A program made the position numbers and the translations under genes. The notes beneath the pieces were generated by a model. That model had not been told where the DNA came from, did not search any database, and saw only the letters and a program-made list of their open reading frames with translations. Positions 21,223-21,344 of a stretch of 21,344 nt of DNA are shown one piece after another (position 1 is the stretch's first letter; the number at the start of each line of letters is the position of its first letter). The stretch comes from Chloroflexota bacterium (GTDB lineage Bacteria > Chloroflexota > Anaerolineae > UBA3071): NCBI GenBank assembly GCA_014383605.1, contig JACNHM010000458.1:1-21344 (forward strand), given 5' to 3'.

Positions 21223-21344
21223 CACCGCAACCCAGGTCGTGTTGGAGCAGAGAGCCACCTACCAGGGGCCTGACCGCGCATCAGCAGGCGGGCCTGACCG
21301 AGCCATCTGTCACCACCGGTCGGAAACCATCACCCGCCGTCTGG

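Noticed and set aside
1..21344. Prophage, integrase, transposase, tRNA or rRNA genes, or a defence system
   Set aside because: No such gene or RNA was recognised on either strand; the palindromic element at 2793-2892 has no transposase beside it.

Overview
The window is high-GC bacterial DNA. It most resembles Chloroflexota (Anaerolineae-like): a giant MalT/STAND-type regulator with a C-terminal BTAD domain, several acyl-CoA/alpha-beta-hydrolase genes, and GGAGG-type ribosome binding sites. The phylum is an inference from gene content; no rRNA or marker gene is present. Nearly everything from 1 to 19195 is on the minus strand, and a short divergent plus-strand group fills 19353 to the end.

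The minus-strand cluster, read in transcription order from 14676 down to 1, is: FabG-like SDR, acyl-CoA synthetase 2, alpha/beta hydrolase, a small broken membrane-type gene, NfsA-like nitroreductase, a frameshifted alpha/beta hydrolase, a FabH-like KAS III, acyl-CoA synthetase 1, SCP2-type thiolase, DUF35 zinc-ribbon/OB-fold partner, alpha/beta hydrolase, MaoC hydratase, a MaoC::hydrolase chimeric stub, a COG1237-type metallo-beta-lactamase-fold protein, and a LivJ-type binding lipoprotein cut by the window edge. Together these look like uptake, CoA activation and beta-oxidation-like processing of an unidentified organic acid. Upstream lie a C-terminal remnant of a class III PHA synthase, a two-gene cold-shock transcript (RRM protein plus CspA-type protein) with a clear sigma70 promoter and terminator, and the MalT/BTAD regulator. 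The regulator faces a PqqB-like protein across a compact divergent promoter. The PqqB-like gene is followed by SixA, a 32-codon stump and the N-terminus of a GPH-family sugar symporter.

The most unusual signal is not a gene. Almost every gene junction between 2.9 and 14.8 kb carries its own array of 6-8 bp tandem units (for example GGTAGATT, CAGTGGA, GTCAWRC, GGACGAA, TATTGGG, TCTATC), often with an inverted copy nearby. At six genes the array supplies or directly abuts the stop codon. One heptamer array has even entered the coding sequence of acyl-CoA synthetase 1, in frame. They resemble in kind the short tandemly repeated repetitive (STRR) sequences described in cyanobacteria, but with many different units side by side.

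The second theme is decay and remodelling: two frameshifted genes, a chimeric stub joining the start of one gene family to the end of another, an acyl-CoA synthetase tail, a PHA synthase tail, a thiolase whose only plausible start is ACG, and a KAS III homologue that has lost two of its three catalytic residues.
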